The notes: a model not told the origin generated them from the letters alone. 64,000 bases of DNA from Gonocerus acuteangulatus (GCA_946811695.1 OX328131.1:11999141-12063140), one strand, 5' to 3'; counted from the first letter of the stretch, positions 10,429-22,390 are shown. Made by a program: numbers and translations.

Positions 10429-10451
10429 GGAGGGGGAAAAAAAAAAAAAAA
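10165..10451 (+). repeat. long purine (A/G) tract
   Basis: From about 10165 the plus strand is almost all A and G for roughly 140 bases, then continues as A-rich with a few pyrimidines to about 10451. Frames here translate as poly-Lys or poly-Phe and are not genes. Confidence 0.9.
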
Positions 10452-10734
10452 ACCTGACTCCCTAAGGTTCCGGGAACAAGGGATGAGTGGTTGTGCGTTG
10501 CAATGACATAGTAGGGCGCTGACGACCGTGAGGTTTTTCGCCCTATATTTTCTAAACAAACAATTTTACAATTCTGATCACACTAGACGAATTTTCGGGT
10601 CCTTTGCTGTTTTTTATCGACGATACATAATAGGTACAACAACCGGTTTATGATTAATATGCAAAAGAATCGCATATAGACCTTTTCTGGACATAATATT
10701 ACTTAAGTGACATGAGCGTATATAAGGAAGGGGG
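10452..10734. other. no gene seen
   Basis: Nothing recognised apart from a short TGAGGTTTTTCGCCCTATAT segment. Confidence 0.4.
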
Positions 10735-10925
10735 CCTAAAGCTCCCCGAAATTTTGGTTTCATCTGTAAAAATGTGTCATAAGACCCTTAAAAATAAATA
10801 AAATAACATCACTTAGTTCAGAAAAAATAGTCTTTTTGTTGGCGTAATAATGTTTTAGTTGGCTATCTACTCAAAGTTCTAGATTGTTAGTAATTCATAT
10901 TCCTAGAAATGCTCCCAGCCCCTCC
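10735..10925 (-). repeat. dispersed repeat family E, copy 1
   Basis: On the minus strand this matches 34050-34235 and 53376-53530. Shared landmarks are TTAGCCAACTAAAACGCTAT-like and TCTGAACTAAGTG segments followed by a G-rich stretch. It may be the untranslated tail of a larger element; there is no coding content. Confidence 0.55.
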
Positions 10926-11285
10926 CCCCGAAATTATTTTCTATAGAATAGAATAGAATTTATTTGGCACAAGTACATTGACATTGCCAAGAATCTGGTC
11001 ATTTTGTGTTAACGGTTTTAATATTTAATAATAATAATAATAATAGTAATAATAATAATGCTAATAGTAATACGATGTCTAAAATAAAGAATAATATGTA
11101 CAACGAAATTAGAAATAAAAATGAAGCCTGAATAATATAATCTAAAAAATATGAATATACCTCTGTACAATAAATGTGAAAGTAAATAAAATAATTATAG
11201 GGCAGTCTTTAAGAATAAAAATATATTAAAATTATTTCCTATATAACCCCATGAAAAGTAACATTACTCAAGAGAACACAAGCTA
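10926..11285. repeat. AT-rich spacer with (AAT)n
   Basis: Contains GAATAGAATAGAAT (about 10936-10952) and an interrupted AAT/TAG repeat at 11028-11075. No gene. Confidence 0.6.
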
Positions 11286-11293
11286 GGTGTTAG

Positions 11294-12613
11294 CAGTGAT
11301 GTGGGGTGGGTAAATACCCAGTGGGTAGGTAAATATAAATAGGGTATTTACCCACAGGGAAGGTAAATACCCAAAAAGTGGGTATTTTCAGTTTTTGAGC
11401 TTGATACAACTTCTTTGAATATTTCTTGGTGCAAACAAGGACTGAAACTTACCCATTTGATCATAAAAGCTTAATGAACATTAATACTTACCCAGTAATA
11501 TTTTAAAGAAAGGTAAAAGTCGGTCCAGGTATTTATGGGTATTTACAACTTAATGTATATCTATGAATTTTTAAAAAGGTTTTAATGAAGCCTATTCAAT
11601 TATTAAGGACTTATTTAAATTTTAAACAAGGGCCAAAAACATTTTTAATGTTTATTATAATAGTTCAAAACCATTTTAAGTTAAGTTTAAGTTTGTGATC
11701 CTTGTTAATATTATTTGAAATTATGCTCATACAGTAGTAACAACATTACAGTAAGCGGAAATCTCACCAGAAATGAAAAGGTAGCTTCTTGATGACAGAG
11801 TGTTTTGGGCCGGAGTTGGGAAACTAGTTAACATCCTTGTTCTAATTGTTGAACTTATCACTGCCATTCAGTTAAATGCCCCTTTGATCCACACAGTTCA
11901 TAAGAGATTTAAGGATTACTGAAAACTCTTCAACAAGAACCCCAGAATCTTCTCTTCAAAAAACGGAGGAAAAACTTGTGTTAACTAAATAGGAGAAACG
12001 CATTCAGTTGGGTGTTGGAAACGCACATCTTGCTGCAGACTTGTTGAACTCTTCCATTTGTTTTGTGTGTGAGTTAGGCAGAAGCATGGGATTGAAATCA
12101 GTTGATACTCGGAAAAACATAGCTGACTATAGGGACCAAGAGGGATTATGGCAAAGATCCTTTGTTTGGGAAGATCTTGAAGACAATGACAAAGAAAATA
12201 ATAAAATAAGTCCCATGTTATGGTGGAGAGGCTTGAAAGGTACATGTGTTTTGATCAATGAGTAGGTAACTTAATTTGAGTTTTGAGAAATTGAAATAAT
12301 CCTAGTCCAGAGTTTTAGCTGAGGCTACATTTTTGTGAATGCAGTACAGTAGTATCAAATTTAGGCAAACAACTTGTTTTATTGGTAGTCGGAAGGTCCA
12401 TGCCAATTTTCAGGTAATAATTTATTATTTATTAACCTCTCAGTGATCCTATTTTATAATTTATTATTGTTTTAATAGTTTCTCAGTGTTGCCATAGCTC
12501 TAAACTGGCAAGATCCATGACATTTTACAATATTCGATTACTAAGTCGCGGTTTAGTTAAATACCCGGGTATTTATGAAATTGGGTATTTACCCTGGGTA
12601 TTTTACAACACTG
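11294..12613 (+). mobile_element. hAT DNA transposon, decayed
   Basis: The ends are CAGTGATGTGGGGTGGGT (11294) and, inverted at the right, CAGTGTTGTAAAATACCC (ending 12613), both of the hAT CAGTGNTG type. A perfect 8-bp target duplication GGTGTTAG flanks it (11286-11293 and 12614-12621). Subterminal sequence repeats GGGTATTTACCC several times at both ends, a likely transposase-binding array. It contains a short transposase remnant (11983-12263). At 1320 bp it is far shorter than an autonomous hAT. Confidence 0.92.
11983..12263 (+). pseudogene. hAT transposase C-terminal remnant
   Basis: The frame reads AADLLNSS, then further on IADYRDQEGLW and PMLWWRGLKG. This resembles the part of hAT transposases before the dimerisation region, where AxxLLDPRY and PxxWWxxxxG occur. 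The later dimerisation signature (SxxxERxFS) and the catalytic acidic residues are absent. Its place inside a hAT element with intact ends supports the call. It cannot be active. Confidence 0.6.
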
Positions 12614-12621
12614 GGTGTTAG

Positions 12622-13680
12622 CAGCTGTCAAAAAAATCACTTTAATCTCTTTACCATCCTAAAGATTACGGTGTTCTCAAACCATTCCATTGTCTAACTA
12701 ATTTTTTTTAAATTTATTTATAACGTATCAACCTTTTAGATTATTAGATCAACGCCACAAATAGTAGAGACATATGGTAATTTCATTTCATAAATGTAAC
12801 CTTTTAATAACTGTCATTAAGCCCTTATGTGATAAATTATTATCTTTAATTTTTCAAAATGTTACAATATTGAATATTGCAATTTTAAAACGTAATAATG
12901 TTACTTAATTTATAAACATATTAGTTGGTAGTTAATTTAACTACCTTGAACAATGATTCATGTCTGATAGGTATATAACCAACAGTGTAGATAAATATTT
13001 TTCATAAATCTTGGGCAATTAATATTAAAATTGGGTTAAATAGATGTCCACGAATATTAAACCCATCGGGAAGAGATAAGGAGTGGGCATGGATATAAAA
13101 TATTTTAATGCCAGCCTATCTCCCTTCGGGTTGGCCTTTAAAATCCACTTCATGAATGTGACGGCAATTTTCTTTGAGAATTTGGTCTTGTTCTTCTTTT
13201 TGCTCTTGCGCCCATAAAAACTAAAATACCACCGCCTGGTGATCAATCGCAAGAGGGAATGTTAAAAACCTTAACCTTTCCTCATCCCATTCACATTATT
13301 CCTAAGGGTTGTTGGGAAGAAGACAGGGAAACCGAGAAGAGGAAGAACAGCTGATAAAAAAAATATCGCAGCCTCCTTCCAACGACCCCACAGCGGTGGG
13401 AAATAAAGTAAATGCTTGGAAGAAAGAAAAAAAAAAAGTCCAAATAGCTGGCGTTTTTCCCTCGGAATATTTGTCACTATTGGAATAGCCCTCTAATAGC
13501 TGGCCCGAACGATTAGAGCCCTAATGGCGGGAAAACTGTGGGGAGATTAAAAAAAAAGCGGATTGTGAGGGCCGACGAGCCGTATCATCACGCTCTACTA
13601 GGCCTCATAGACTTCCCACAGTTTACAAGTTGGAGTAAGATTTGATTCTAAATACTACTAGAAATATTAAGGTGATCAAG
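12622..13680. other. no gene seen
   Basis: AT-rich. A stretch at about 12715-12765 on the minus strand (GGCGTTGATCTAATAATC) resembles the SINE tail shared by families 1 and 3 and may be an old copy. Short frames at 13025-13477 show no family resemblance. Confidence 0.4.
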
Positions 13681-13862
13681 GGTCAACAGAGGTCTAGTGG
13701 CTAGCGCCTTGGATTCATAATCGGGAGATGGTGGGTTCGATCTCCACCGACGGCAGGAATTTTCTCATCCCACGGCACGTTGGGAAAAATTCCTCACTGT
13801 ACCCTGAATGTCGGCGCTCATGACCTAGACGTTGATGCGCCATGAAAAAAAATAAAAAAAAT
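13681..13862 (+). mobile_element. SINE family 1, copy 3
   Basis: GAGGTCTAGTGGCTAGCGCC (A box), GGTTCGATCTCCACC (B box), the CATCCCACGGCACG body, the shared tail GGCGCTCATGACCTAGACG and an A-rich end. The first ~10 bases of the head are degraded. No clear target duplication. Confidence 0.85.
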
Positions 13863-14793
13863 TAAGACGTTCAATTCGTATGCATTAGATTCCATGCAAA
13901 TGTTGCTTTGACCTATTTAGAGAGTTTTTTGTGTACAAAAGTAAAATGAATGAATGAATATTTACTGTATTTTGTAAATTAAAAATTACAGTTACAGGGA
14001 GTCTGGTTTTCTTATTTATAAACAAAAATGGTGTATAAATATTGATTACAAACAAAATAATAAATGAAAATCACTTCGTCTACAAAACAAAAACAACAAT
14101 ATAAAATAAAATAATGATAATAAACGAAACATTTACTTTTATGTGTCACTAGTTATTGAAAAGAAAAAAAAAGAGGAAAAAAATATATTAACTTTTTCCG
14201 CTTCGAAAGAAAAAACCTCACTTTTCACTACCCTAATCACAACCACTCGTAAACTGTGACAACTATTATCCTTATTGCTTCTCTGGTGTGGTGGAATAGG
14301 CTGCTGGAATCATTGCTGCTACATATTGGTGATGAAGTGTGATAAAGATTGTTCTAATCTTTTAGTTCAAAGGTGAAGTGGTTAATAGTCACAAACTTTC
14401 ACAGCTGGCCATTTCAAAGAACAATTTCCTTTGGTTGTTCAAGTTTTATCTAAAACTTTGTAGATCTTTCTTAAGATTTCAGTCCTGTTTAATTAGGATA
14501 ATCATTGCCACTTGATGTATTACAGAGCTTCTTTTTATTATTTTTTTATCTATTTATCCATTATTATTACTTTTTTTTTTAGTTACCTATGTTTCCAAGA
14601 TGCATGAAATATCTCTAGTTTTAAGAGATATACTGGTTCAAATTAAGAAGGAGGTTAACATTATTCTCAAATCACGCAAATAATTCACTATAAATCGTGT
14701 ATTTCTATTTCTCGTTGAGTCGGGTTCCGTTGTGACAGTATCGAATGCTCTGATAATGGGGCCGAGATCTTCCTGCGTCGATTCTTCCGAGAT
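13863..14793. other. region after LINE ORF1, no ORF2 seen
   Basis: On the minus strand this lies 3' of the LINE ORF1 pseudogene, where a reverse-transcriptase ORF2 would be expected. Only about 100 bases of basic, frame-broken coding follow the ORF1 stop; the rest is AT-rich and unrecognised. The LINE is therefore lost or deleted downstream. Confidence 0.5.
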
Positions 14794-15604
14794 TTAGCAC
14801 GACGTCGAAGTGCGAACTTTCCCAGCTGAAGCCCGTTCCGCTACGACATTCTCCATCTCCCTGTAGGTCTTCTTCATGGGACTACTCGTATCGTCAACCG
14901 CTGATGCTTCCTTCATCTCCTCGCTAGGATTCGCTGCTCCGATGGTTATCATTAACTCTTTATTCTTCTCCAGGTCTTCAAGAGAGTAGAGCTGACCATT
15001 CATTCATTAAGAGTTTATCCCGCCTCAAGACTGCATGAATATTGTTCTTCCTGGCTACTGTCAGATATGGTATAAGTTGTCTTCGTTTTAATCTTATCTC
15101 TTTAGGTAGGTCATCTGAAAAACTTAAACCATGCTCCTTTATTTGTTTATTCCGACGAAGAATTTCAAACTTGCGCCAAGTTGAATTTAATCTGACAAGA
15201 ACTGGCCTAACTTTACCTTCGTGTCTACGCCCCACTCTTATGGCACAATCCATTTCAATTTTCTGTAGGGGAATTCGAAGTTTTCCATCAATGAGCTGGA
15301 CAAAATTATCAACAAGGCTGAGGGGAGTTTCTTCCCTGTTTTCCGGAAAATTATACAGAATTAGATTTTTTCTTCGTCTCTGGATATCCTGTTCTTCGAT
15401 TATTTTATTTAGATTCTGAAGTTCCATTACTAACATTTTTTGAGAAGATTCTAGGGCCTGGACTCGTTCTTTAGTTTTTTCAAGTTCCTCTTTATATATT
15501 TTAGCTTCCTCGTTGCTCTTTTTTATGTCCTTATGGATCAGTGCTAAGATTTTGAAAACATCGTCAAGTGTATAGCCTGGTTTGTTTTCAAAATCGTTAT
15601 CCAT
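14794..15604 (-). pseudogene. LINE ORF1 (L1-type coiled-coil/RRM nucleic-acid chaperone)
   Basis: The protein starts MDNDFENKPGYTLDDVFKIL at 15604. A heptad-rich coiled coil covers residues about 25-75. The segment RRRKNLILYNFPENREE (about 80-95) opens an RRM-like fold, and a basic C-terminal domain with RPVLVRL and KRRQLIPYLTVARK follows. This order matches L1-type ORF1 proteins, which trimerise, bind LINE RNA and act as chaperones in target-primed reverse transcription. A 4-bp duplication (ATTCATTC, about 15000-15008) shifts the frame at residue ~203; without it the frame would join the 69-residue continuation from MNGQLYSLEDLEKN to 14794. The shift and the missing ORF2 make it a pseudogene. 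Confidence 0.75.
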
Positions 15605-16278
15605 TTTGAAAGTATTAATTTAAATGAGAAGTATTGTAACTGAGAATGAGATAAGTTGTTAGGGATTAGAGTATGTAGTAGAGATAAGAGAGTGGATAAG
15701 TCAGTATCCCTCGGTCAGGAATCCCGGGTCTATTTAGATAGTGAAGAAATAGAAATAGAAAATTTCAAAGTTACTGTAAATAACGGTTCTAGAAACATAT
15801 GACGCTATAAAGATGACGTCATAAAGAAGAATGGCGACTGACCTTCAAGTGTACCACGTTTTCTTCTTTGTTCTATACAAACATTTAAAAATGAAATTTT
15901 TTCGGTATTTTTCTTTTTCTTATATAAAGATCGTTGAAGCTTACCCTCAAAACGTCATTCAAAGATGAAACAGGAGAGCATCTGCATCAAAAACAAGGTA
16001 AGAAAGTCCACATTTGGATAAGCCATCACTATAGTGTAAATTTAAAATTTCCAGGTATTATTAGTCAACTTTTACTTGCTCCTCACTTGAAAAAACACTT
16101 TTCCACGATCCGGACAACATTGTTCATCAATAATGTAAGCAAAATGGTTTTTAACTAGAGCACAAAACACCAGCTGTCAATACGAGTGTAACCTTCCCCA
16201 GACTCCTCTGGGTACAAAAGTAAAATCAGACCAGTAGAATTAGGTTTTTACCTAATAATTTGTTAAATTATAACATTA
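15605..16278. other. possible LINE 5' leader and spacer
   Basis: Minus-strand sequence upstream of ORF1 may include the LINE 5' UTR, but no boundary is seen. Nothing else recognised. Confidence 0.4.
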
Positions 16279-16664
16279 CTAGCTGAATACCCGTGCTTCG
16301 TCACGGCAGATAACCAGTTATTTATAGGTTACCCGTAACAGGAGCTTAACCAATCCAGGTTAAAATTCGTTGTCAATAATAAATGTACGTTAAAATTTAA
16401 AAATTCATGTTCCAAGATATCATTTGGAAACACCCATTATATTTGCGAGCATTACCAAGAAGTGTTCCGACTGGGAATGCTGATGGGTGAGGAGGCGTTG
16501 CAACGGTTCGGGATATTATTAAGTCGGATGGACCATCATCAGGTATAGCGTAAAGTCTCTGAGGGACAAAATCACAGTTTATTTCTAGTAATTCAAGGTC
16601 TGCCATCATAGTTAAAATGAATCGAAAAAAAAAAAATAATATTATAACCGAAAATAAAAATAAT

Positions 16665-16805
16665 ATTATAACCGAATGTAGAGCCTACGAAGCCGCTCGA
16701 AACGAAATGGGGATTTATGGTACTCTCTGTGATATACTTGGTCATGAGTTAACTCAGCGAGCGTTGAATTCCTTGAGAGCTACAGATCTCTATAATAAAA
16801 TATAA
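16665..16805 (+). pseudogene. LINE polymerase C-terminal end
   Basis: The translation TECRAYEAARNEMGIYG...RATDLYNKI then stop matches, almost residue for residue, the end of the polymerase at 58120-58423. This is the region after the zinc-knuckle-like CxxC...HxxxxC segment of I/ingi-like or Jockey-like LINEs. The rest of the polymerase was lost by 5' truncation at insertion. Confidence 0.75.
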
Positions 16806-16976
16806 TTACTTCAATTACGGATAAAAATATAATGTAATTTGGACACATGTAATGTTGATCTGGATTTCTATATCTATGTATTTGTATTTGTGCGTTCATG
16901 CATGAGCATTTGTGAAAATATATATGTTTTATAATTACAGTTATTATCTTTTTGTTTAAATTGTATATACGTATGT

Positions 16977-16990
16977 ATGTGTGTGTGTGT

Positions 16991-17023
<33 letters not shown>
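16977..17023. repeat. (GT)n microsatellite
   Basis: Interrupted GT run in the LINE 3' UTR; the minus frame reads as repeated Thr-His and is not a gene. Confidence 0.9.
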
Positions 17024-17031
<8 letters not shown>

Positions 17032-17133
17032 CATATAATGCATGTGTGAGTGTATGTATATAAGCGGGTCTATGTACAAAAATAATTTCTTTCATGTCTT
17101 CCGGCTTCTTTCTCCAGCGGTGCTCGATTCATG

Positions 17134-17178
17134 GCCGTTATATTTCGCCCATCTCCTAATGGGCTTCATCAGACGTTG
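17134..17178 (-). ncRNA. hammerhead ribozyme motif
   Basis: Minus strand: core CTGATGA (17166-17172), helix II GCCCAT/ATGGGC, GAAA, helix III palindrome ATAT with cleavage after TA, and a short helix I (CGT with ACG). Confidence 0.65.
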
Positions 17179-17251
17179 TAGTGTTCTCTTGAGGTGTGCA
17201 GGAGCTATATAGCTCCTCATGTAGCTCCTGCACCCCTCAAGACAACACGAC

Positions 17252-17294
17252 GACGTCTGATGAAGCCCATTAGGAGATGGGCGAAATATAACGG
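17252..17294 (+). ncRNA. hammerhead ribozyme motif
   Basis: Plus-strand mirror of 17134-17178: CTGATGA at 17257-17263, helix II GCCCAT/ATGGGC, GAAA, helix III ATAT, helix I CGT/ACG. Confidence 0.65.
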
Positions 17295-17785
17295 CCATGG
17301 AACGAGCACCGCTGGAGAAAGAAGCCGGAAGACAAAAAAAAGATGCCCCAGCGAGGAAGCCTAAAGGAGACAAAAATAATTTTTGTTGTATTAGCTGATT
17401 GCTGCCTTCAATTTACATTTTGTTAATTATTATATTCCAATAAAATTAAATAGACAACAATGACCCGCGTGGTTGAATTGCCTTTAAAAACCAAATAAGA
17501 AAAAATAAATAAAAAAGAATAATATTATGGAACAGATACAGTACGGTAACAGCTTAACTGATATGTTTCTAGCATGCTGTTGAGGCCTGCATGCTCTCCT
17601 TAAAACCAACTAAAAATTCAAACCCTTCTAAAAATAGATAAAAAATTGAATATCGAAAAATCCTTTCTTAGCGAGTGTTTACATCCTACAGGGAGTGTCC
17701 ATGAAAATTTTCAAATTTTTCTGTCAAGTGGTTTTGGCTGGGCCATGATAGGTCAGTGAGTGATATGTGACAATTATGTAGTAGA

Positions 17786-18053
17786 TCTCCCTGACCAGCT
17801 TACGGACCTTCTCCGGGAATTGGTTTTAATGTTAGATCGTATTCGCACAAAATTGTGTAAATAGATACAACACTAGCTAGCTGTAAAACAGTCCTGTAAG
17901 CGATCGAAATTGTTTGTCGAAGGCAACGTCGGCTTTTCAAAGGAGCGACAAACATGTAAGCAGGCGTGGATTCAATGTTTACCAAACCTATCTTCACTTT
18001 GTGGACAATTCTTGTCGTGTTGGGTCGTAGCTTTTTATACCTTCATTGTCTTT
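17786..18053. other. no gene seen
   Basis: Spacer between Helitron copy 2 and Helentron-like copy 3. Confidence 0.45.
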
Positions 18054-18185
18054 TAGCACTTTCCTCCGAAGGAAAGTAGCTATTGAGGTTGGACTCATGA
18101 CGGAATTTTTGAAAAATTTCTTCAAATCTTTATCGATCCTACCTAGTAGACACCGAAAATGACCCCCGTTAAAATTTATATATAT

Positions 18186-18269
<84 letters not shown>

Positions 18270-19178
18270 CTGTTAACACGATAGCGGCCAGAGTTTTTGT
18301 TTTTTCGTCACGAAACTTGGTATATAGCATTCTATTAGCAAACGATTGAACAAGTTCGTTAACCACCAAATTCGGTCCACCGGAAGGGGGGGGGGGTTTA
18401 CCCCGAACCCAAAACACTAATTTGACTATGTCAGCCGTAATAGTTGTTATATTTCAACGAAACTTGGTATTAGTAGTGGTAATATAGAGAGAAAAGTGAG
18501 ATATAAAAATGAACTAAATCGGTTCATTAGAAGGGGGGGTTTACTCCGGACCCACAATACCAATTCGCCACTACCAGCCGTGATTTTTGGTATATTTCGA
18601 CGAAACTCGGTATTCGTAGTGGTAATCTACAGGTAAATATGTGTTGTAAAAATAAACTAAATCGGTTCATTAGAAGGGGGGGTTTACTCTTGACCCAAAT
18701 TCTTAATATACTCATACCGGTCGTAATTTCTGCTGTATTGTAACGAAACACGGTATACGTCGTGGGTAACTCATGAGAAAGAAGTGTTGTAAAAATGAGC
18801 TGAATCGGTCAATCGGAAAGCGGGGGTTTAATTTGTAATATATTTCAATAGAAAAGCCCGTCAGACGTAGGTTCACAAAGCCGCCGCAAGGAGCGCTTTC
18901 TACCACTAGGATGACTGTATCCTGTTCCTGCGTTAGATCAAAATACGATAATATGAGGTTTTTTGTATTTATTACGTAGTGTAATAGGTACCATTTGTAA
19001 AAATAACTCTGGAAGCAAATTATTAATTGATCAGTTACTCATTACAAATTTAAAAGAGAACTATTCATGTTTTTATTTTATTTATGTAGGAGATTTTAAG
19101 CAAATTGTTCTGGAAAGCAATCTACACTACCCAAATTCTGAGGAAAGTGCTTAGTTATGCAGCTCCTGCGTGACGGAC
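18054..19178 (+). mobile_element. Helentron-like element, family A, copy 3
   Basis: Complete: TAGCACTTTCCTC palindrome, block with GACCCCCGTTAAAATTTATA, (TA)n at about 18178-18265, internal GGGGGGTTTACTCC repeats, 3' GAGGAAAGTGCT, hairpin and GTGACGGAC, flanked by T runs. Confidence 0.7.
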
Positions 19179-21594
19179 TTTGTTTTATTTATTGCTGGGT
19201 ACTTGAAAATGTTTACAATTCGTATAAGGCCATCTTTCCACAGACATCAGCGCTCTCCAGAAAAAAAACAAAAAAAAAAACAGAATAAGACGTTTCGGGG
19301 AATGGATATCTCAGAAGATATTATCAGTAGAAATAGCCATGATGGGGGTATTTGGGGTTAAGAATTGACAGAAAAGAAAACATTCTAAAAAAATGGATCC
19401 CCTCCCAAATGCGTCCAAAACAGCGCACAAGACACCAAACCCTTACACACAGGTATTCGTCTCATTGCCTTCTTCAATGCGTCAGAATTAACCCGAAATG
19501 TTGGAAATTAAACCCTAATGTTTAAAATGTTTTTTTTTATTCAACTAGTAAGACCTATTTCCCAACCACCTCTAACCTGATAACATTAATTGCTAAGTAT
19601 AATCATGAAAGGCTCTTAAAGAAAATATTAGGCATTTAAAATAACTTTCTCTGGCCTTAATAGTACTATTATTGACTTCATAAAACTACTATGCACTATT
19701 ATCATAAAATAAATTAATGTGATACAGATACTTATCCGTTAAGGTGTGAACAAAAATCAAGGAATTGTTGGCATTCGGCTAAGTAAAACGTTAGATTTTC
19801 AGAAAAATCTATATTTCTAATATTTTGGCATGCTCTTTGTCAGCTTTCTTAATTTATCCATGGTTACCTAAAAGTTATCTTTGTTATTCCTTCATCCCAT
19901 GGTATTTGTCACCAAGGAAAGGTGGTTAAATGTCCACGATGGATTAACTATTGCCACCTAAAGGCCTCCATCCCCTGGCATTTTTTGCTCAAGAAAGCTG
20001 ACAAAAACCATACCGAAAAGAATCACAACCATTCATTGGATTCATTTGTAATTTATGATGTTATTTAAAAGAAAAAAAGTCTTATAGCACAATGATTTCA
20101 TAACAGATGTAACTAGAGAACGGATGTTCAGATAAAATAAAATTCAAAATATGTATATATATATATTTAACTATATATAATGAAATATGTAATAAAAACT
20201 TGAAAATATGTTGTAAAAAAATACCTAAAACACTATAAAATATTGAAAATAAAAGCATAAATAATCAGTACGAATCGTATTATAAATGGAAAGAACAAAA
20301 TGACTAAAACTCATAACATATTGAAAAATAAGGCATAAATAATAATTAGGAACTCATTTTAAAAGGGGAAAAAAGAAGTTTAGAATTTGTATGGAATATT
20401 GTTTGCAACAACATGTATTTTTAAATTATCAAACGTGGAATGACGCCGGTCTGATCTCTTGAGGGGATTATACAGTGATGGGGTCATCGATCAGGCCCAT
20501 TTTTTTTTGTCTAGTGATTTTGCATCGAAAAATAGTCGATGTGAGTCTGAGCGTTTCGTCCAATGCGCCCTAGGTGCTGAGAAATAAAATAAAATAGAAT
20601 TAAATTCATTATTTTATATCTGAAATTTCAAAAAGGATATCGACATAATTCTTTCACTAATTTATTTGTTTTAGAGATTATATTAAATGAATAATATAGC
20701 AAGTAAAAAATAATTTGTTGTATTATATTTTTTTAAACGCCGCTTAAACGTCGCTTCTTGACCATTAGCGCGGGGGAAACATGCCTACCATGCCATTTCT
20801 CGGTTTACAAAATCAAAGGATTACAAAACAATGTAGCAAAAATATGTATTTATGGCAGAATATGTGAAAATACGGATTTTTAACAAAATATGTAAAATAA
20901 AATTACTTAAAACGTGCAGAATTTCATCAAGAATTACGATTTAAGAATCAGAAAAAAAGATGTAAATACAATAACATCCGTTCCCTAGTTATAACCATTA
21001 ATGGCGTTTCAAAAGCTTCCTCACGCTTATTCAAGGGAATATCTTTGTGTAATTATTTGAAAACATATCATCAGTCAAGGAAATGCATTACTGTTAGAAG
21101 ATTGATTCCTCATTGTCAATCCTCTATTATGAATGAGTCATTAATGATTGGGAGATGAGAGGTTGATCCTCTGGTTCGGAGTGGAACACCAGAGTGGTGG
21201 AAGGTGAAGGTGACAGGTGGCGTACCATGGTTTCGGCACGGTCGAGCTGACAAGCCACTGTGAAATCCTCACCTCTCCCGTGACTCCAGACCGTCTAAAG
21301 CTATTAGAATCGTGCATCCGAAAACCCCTTCAAGGTCTGTAGTTTGATACAATCAAAGGGGGAATGTAAACACCTACCTTGAGGAGGAAAGAAAAATATG
21401 TTTTCTACAAGGTCTGAATGACCTGACGTTTGACAGGAAAGGTATTCCGTTTTCAACGACGTTTTTCACGTAATACTTGACGTTTGCCAATAAGAATTTA
21501 TCCCGTAACATCTCGACTTTGTCTTAGGACATCATGCATCTCCTAGTTGAAGAAGGCCGTTTTCCTAGGAAATAGTAAACAGACACCTTTTTCA
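19179..21594. other. 2.4 kb AT-rich, no gene seen
   Basis: No supported frame. At 19840-20010 an imperfect inverted pair (CTTTGTCAGCTTTCTTAA and TCAAGAAAGCTGACAAA) resembles a decayed hammerhead-bearing end but lacks the core. A low-AT island at about 21170-21330 has no recognisable product. Confidence 0.45.
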
Positions 21595-21775
21595 GGTCCA
21601 GTGGCAATGAGCTTTAAGGGGTGAGCAGTCAGTGCCTAATCTTGAGGGTTCCGATCCTAATGAGGGTGGTGGCTTTTCTTTCGAGAAAAGAAAATACATC
21701 AGCCCTATAATGGCTAGAAAAGGCCGGTAACCTGTAAAATCTGGGTTATAGGTAAATTGACATTAAAACTTCTTA
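21595..21775 (+). mobile_element. SINE family 2, diverged copy
   Basis: GGGTTCCGATCCTAATGAGG (degraded B box), GGTGGCTTTTCTTTCGAG, CATCAGCCCTATAATGGCTA and a tail near TTGACATTAAAA match the family-2 body. The A box is not recognisable. Confidence 0.65.
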
Positions 21776-21780
21776 TTTTT

Positions 21781-21916
21781 AGCGCGGTTCCTCCCTCCCC
21801 CATAGGGAGGAACCCCGCTTATAAGGTTGATACAATGAAACAATCCGGAAGTGCCGACTAGAAAATTTTGCGTTTCAGAACCCCTAGAGACCGAAAATGA
21901 TGGTGGTTCAAATTTG

Positions 21917-21997
<81 letters not shown>

Positions 21998-22323
21998 CTG
22001 TTCGCTCTCTAGCTCGAAGACGAATGGTCCGATTTTGATGAAATTTGGTACAAAAATCCGTCGTCCAATTTGAAAGGTCAAGTTCGTTAACCAGCGAAAT
22101 CCGCCTACCGGAAGATGGCGTTTGGGGCGAAATTCGCGCAAAAAAAATCGTAACGCTTACGTTTTAGCGCGGTTCCTCCCTCCCCCATAGGGAGGAACCC
22201 CGCTTATAAGGTTGATACAATGAAACAATCCGGAAGTGCCGACTAGAAAATTTTGCGTTTCAGAACCCCTAGAGACCGAAAATGATGGTGGTTCAAATTT
22301 GTATATATATATATATATGTATA

Positions 22324-22390
<67 letters not shown>

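Larger units (their letters stand above)
17096..17338. mobile_element. inverted repeat with hammerhead in each arm
   Basis: Arms about 17098-17205 and 17222-17336 are near-perfect inverted copies, including CCGGCTTCTTTCTCCAGCGG at the outer ends. Each arm carries a complete hammerhead core on opposite strands. It interrupts the 3' UTR of a LINE tail that itself interrupts a Helitron. Paired inverted Penelope-like terminal repeats are the best explanation, by analogy. Confidence 0.7.
16646..17517 (+). mobile_element. 5'-truncated LINE tail nested in Helitron
   Basis: The insert carries the last ~45 codons of a LINE polymerase and a 3' UTR that ends AATGACCCGCGTGGTTGAAT then an A-rich tail, the same terminus as the LINE at 58119-58710 (AATGACCCGTGTGCTTGAAT). 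A direct repeat AATAATATTAT at 16635-16645 and 17518-17528 is a probable target duplication. The 3' UTR contains a (GT)n tract and a hammerhead inverted repeat. Confidence 0.75.
16279..17785 (-). mobile_element. non-autonomous Helitron, family D, copy 2
   Basis: Minus strand begins TCTACTACATAATTGTCAC (ending 17785) and ends with the hairpin CCGTG/CACGG and CTAG at 16279-16282; flanks are A and T. Internal blocks such as TTCGGGATATTATTA and TCCTTTCTTAGCGAGTGTTT match copy 1. It is split by a LINE 3' fragment (16646-17517). No Rep/helicase. Confidence 0.85.

Noticed and set aside
19840..20010. Further hammerhead pair
   Set aside because: An inverted CAGCTTTCTT/AAGAAAGCTG pair and a CCGAAAAG are present, but CTGANGA reads CTGACAA and helix II is absent.
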